From NCBI RefSeq assembly GCF_013409935.1, contig NZ_JACCCO010000001.1:2480001-2544000 (forward strand): 64,000 nucleotides of DNA, in the 5' to 3' direction. The notes beneath the pieces are model-generated. The model had not been told where the DNA came from. It saw only the letters and a program-made list of their open reading frames with translations, and searched no databases. Positions 63,994-64,000 of the stretch are shown piece after piece. Made by a program: the position numbers and the translations under genes. How positions within the stretch are numbered: position 1 is the first letter of the stretch; every line of letters begins with the position of its first letter. This DNA comes from Streptosporangium sandarakinum. Its GTDB lineage: Bacteria > Actinomycetota > Actinomycetes > Streptosporangiales > Streptosporangiaceae.

Positions 63994-64000
63994 CCAGTCG

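Overview
This is a very GC-rich, gene-dense stretch of an actinobacterial chromosome. GTG/TTG starts, many 1-8 bp gene overlaps, a CIRCE-controlled groES-groEL1 pair with a His-rich GroEL tail, a guaB/guaB3/DUF5319/SigD-type locus and an AfsR/SARP regulator all fit a filamentous actinomycete. Streptosporangiales (Nonomuraea/Streptosporangium-like) is my best guess, by inference only. I see no tRNA, rRNA, CRISPR array, insertion sequence or phage gene.

Region 1 (1-20.1 kb) is a cell-surface glycopolymer locus. It holds three CDP-glycerol glycerophosphotransferase-type (TagF-like) proteins, two of them fused to GT2 domains and the third cut by the window edge. With them are two GT4 glycosyltransferases, a CDP-alcohol phosphatidyltransferase translated ahead of two tandem sulfotransferases, an FAD enzyme of the UDP-galactopyranose-mutase/amine-oxidase type, a polytopic membrane protein, a secreted polysaccharide deacetylase and an acyltransferase-3 membrane protein. 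Together they could make and decorate a teichoic-acid-like, possibly sulfated, polymer.

Region 2 (20.2-38 kb) is mixed: an NTF2-like protein, GMP synthase, a DUF885 protein, a GNAT protein, an antitoxin with a truncated toxin partner, a PLP decarboxylase, an aldehyde dehydrogenase/GMC oxidoreductase pair, a beta-propeller lipoprotein, a secreted WxL-like protein with a DUF916-like partner, and glpD.

Region 3 (37.2-42.3 kb) is an amino-sugar catabolic set: a DeoR-family repressor divergent from a SIS isomerase, NagA-type deacetylase, PfkB sugar-phosphate kinase and class II aldolase. The set matches the N-acetylgalactosamine/tagatose route, but no transporter is present.

Region 4 (42.5-55.0 kb) is conserved actinobacterial backbone: an XRE regulator, guaB3, guaB, DUF5319, a short RsdA-like protein, a SigD/ShbA-type sigma factor, groEL1, groES, a Uma2 nuclease-fold protein, a THUMP-like methyltransferase, tsaD, rimI and tsaB. 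Its order resembles the Mycobacterium tuberculosis Rv3410c-Rv3421c block.

Region 5 (55.0-64.0 kb) leaves that backbone through a repeat-rich and then AT-rich spacer. It carries a SARP/NB-ARC/TPR regulator, a small secreted peptide and a translationally coupled RiPP operon: a PqqD-like-domain/site-2-protease fusion, a split lantibiotic dehydratase (LanB N and C parts) and a small membrane protein, closed by a 22-bp hairpin. The operon runs off the right edge, and it is the most promising candidate for an undescribed system.

Short GC-rich tandem repeats recur within genes (GT4, TagF-like, PfkB, XRE, lipoprotein, DUF916 signal peptide) and between genes, suggesting ongoing repeat expansion in this genome.
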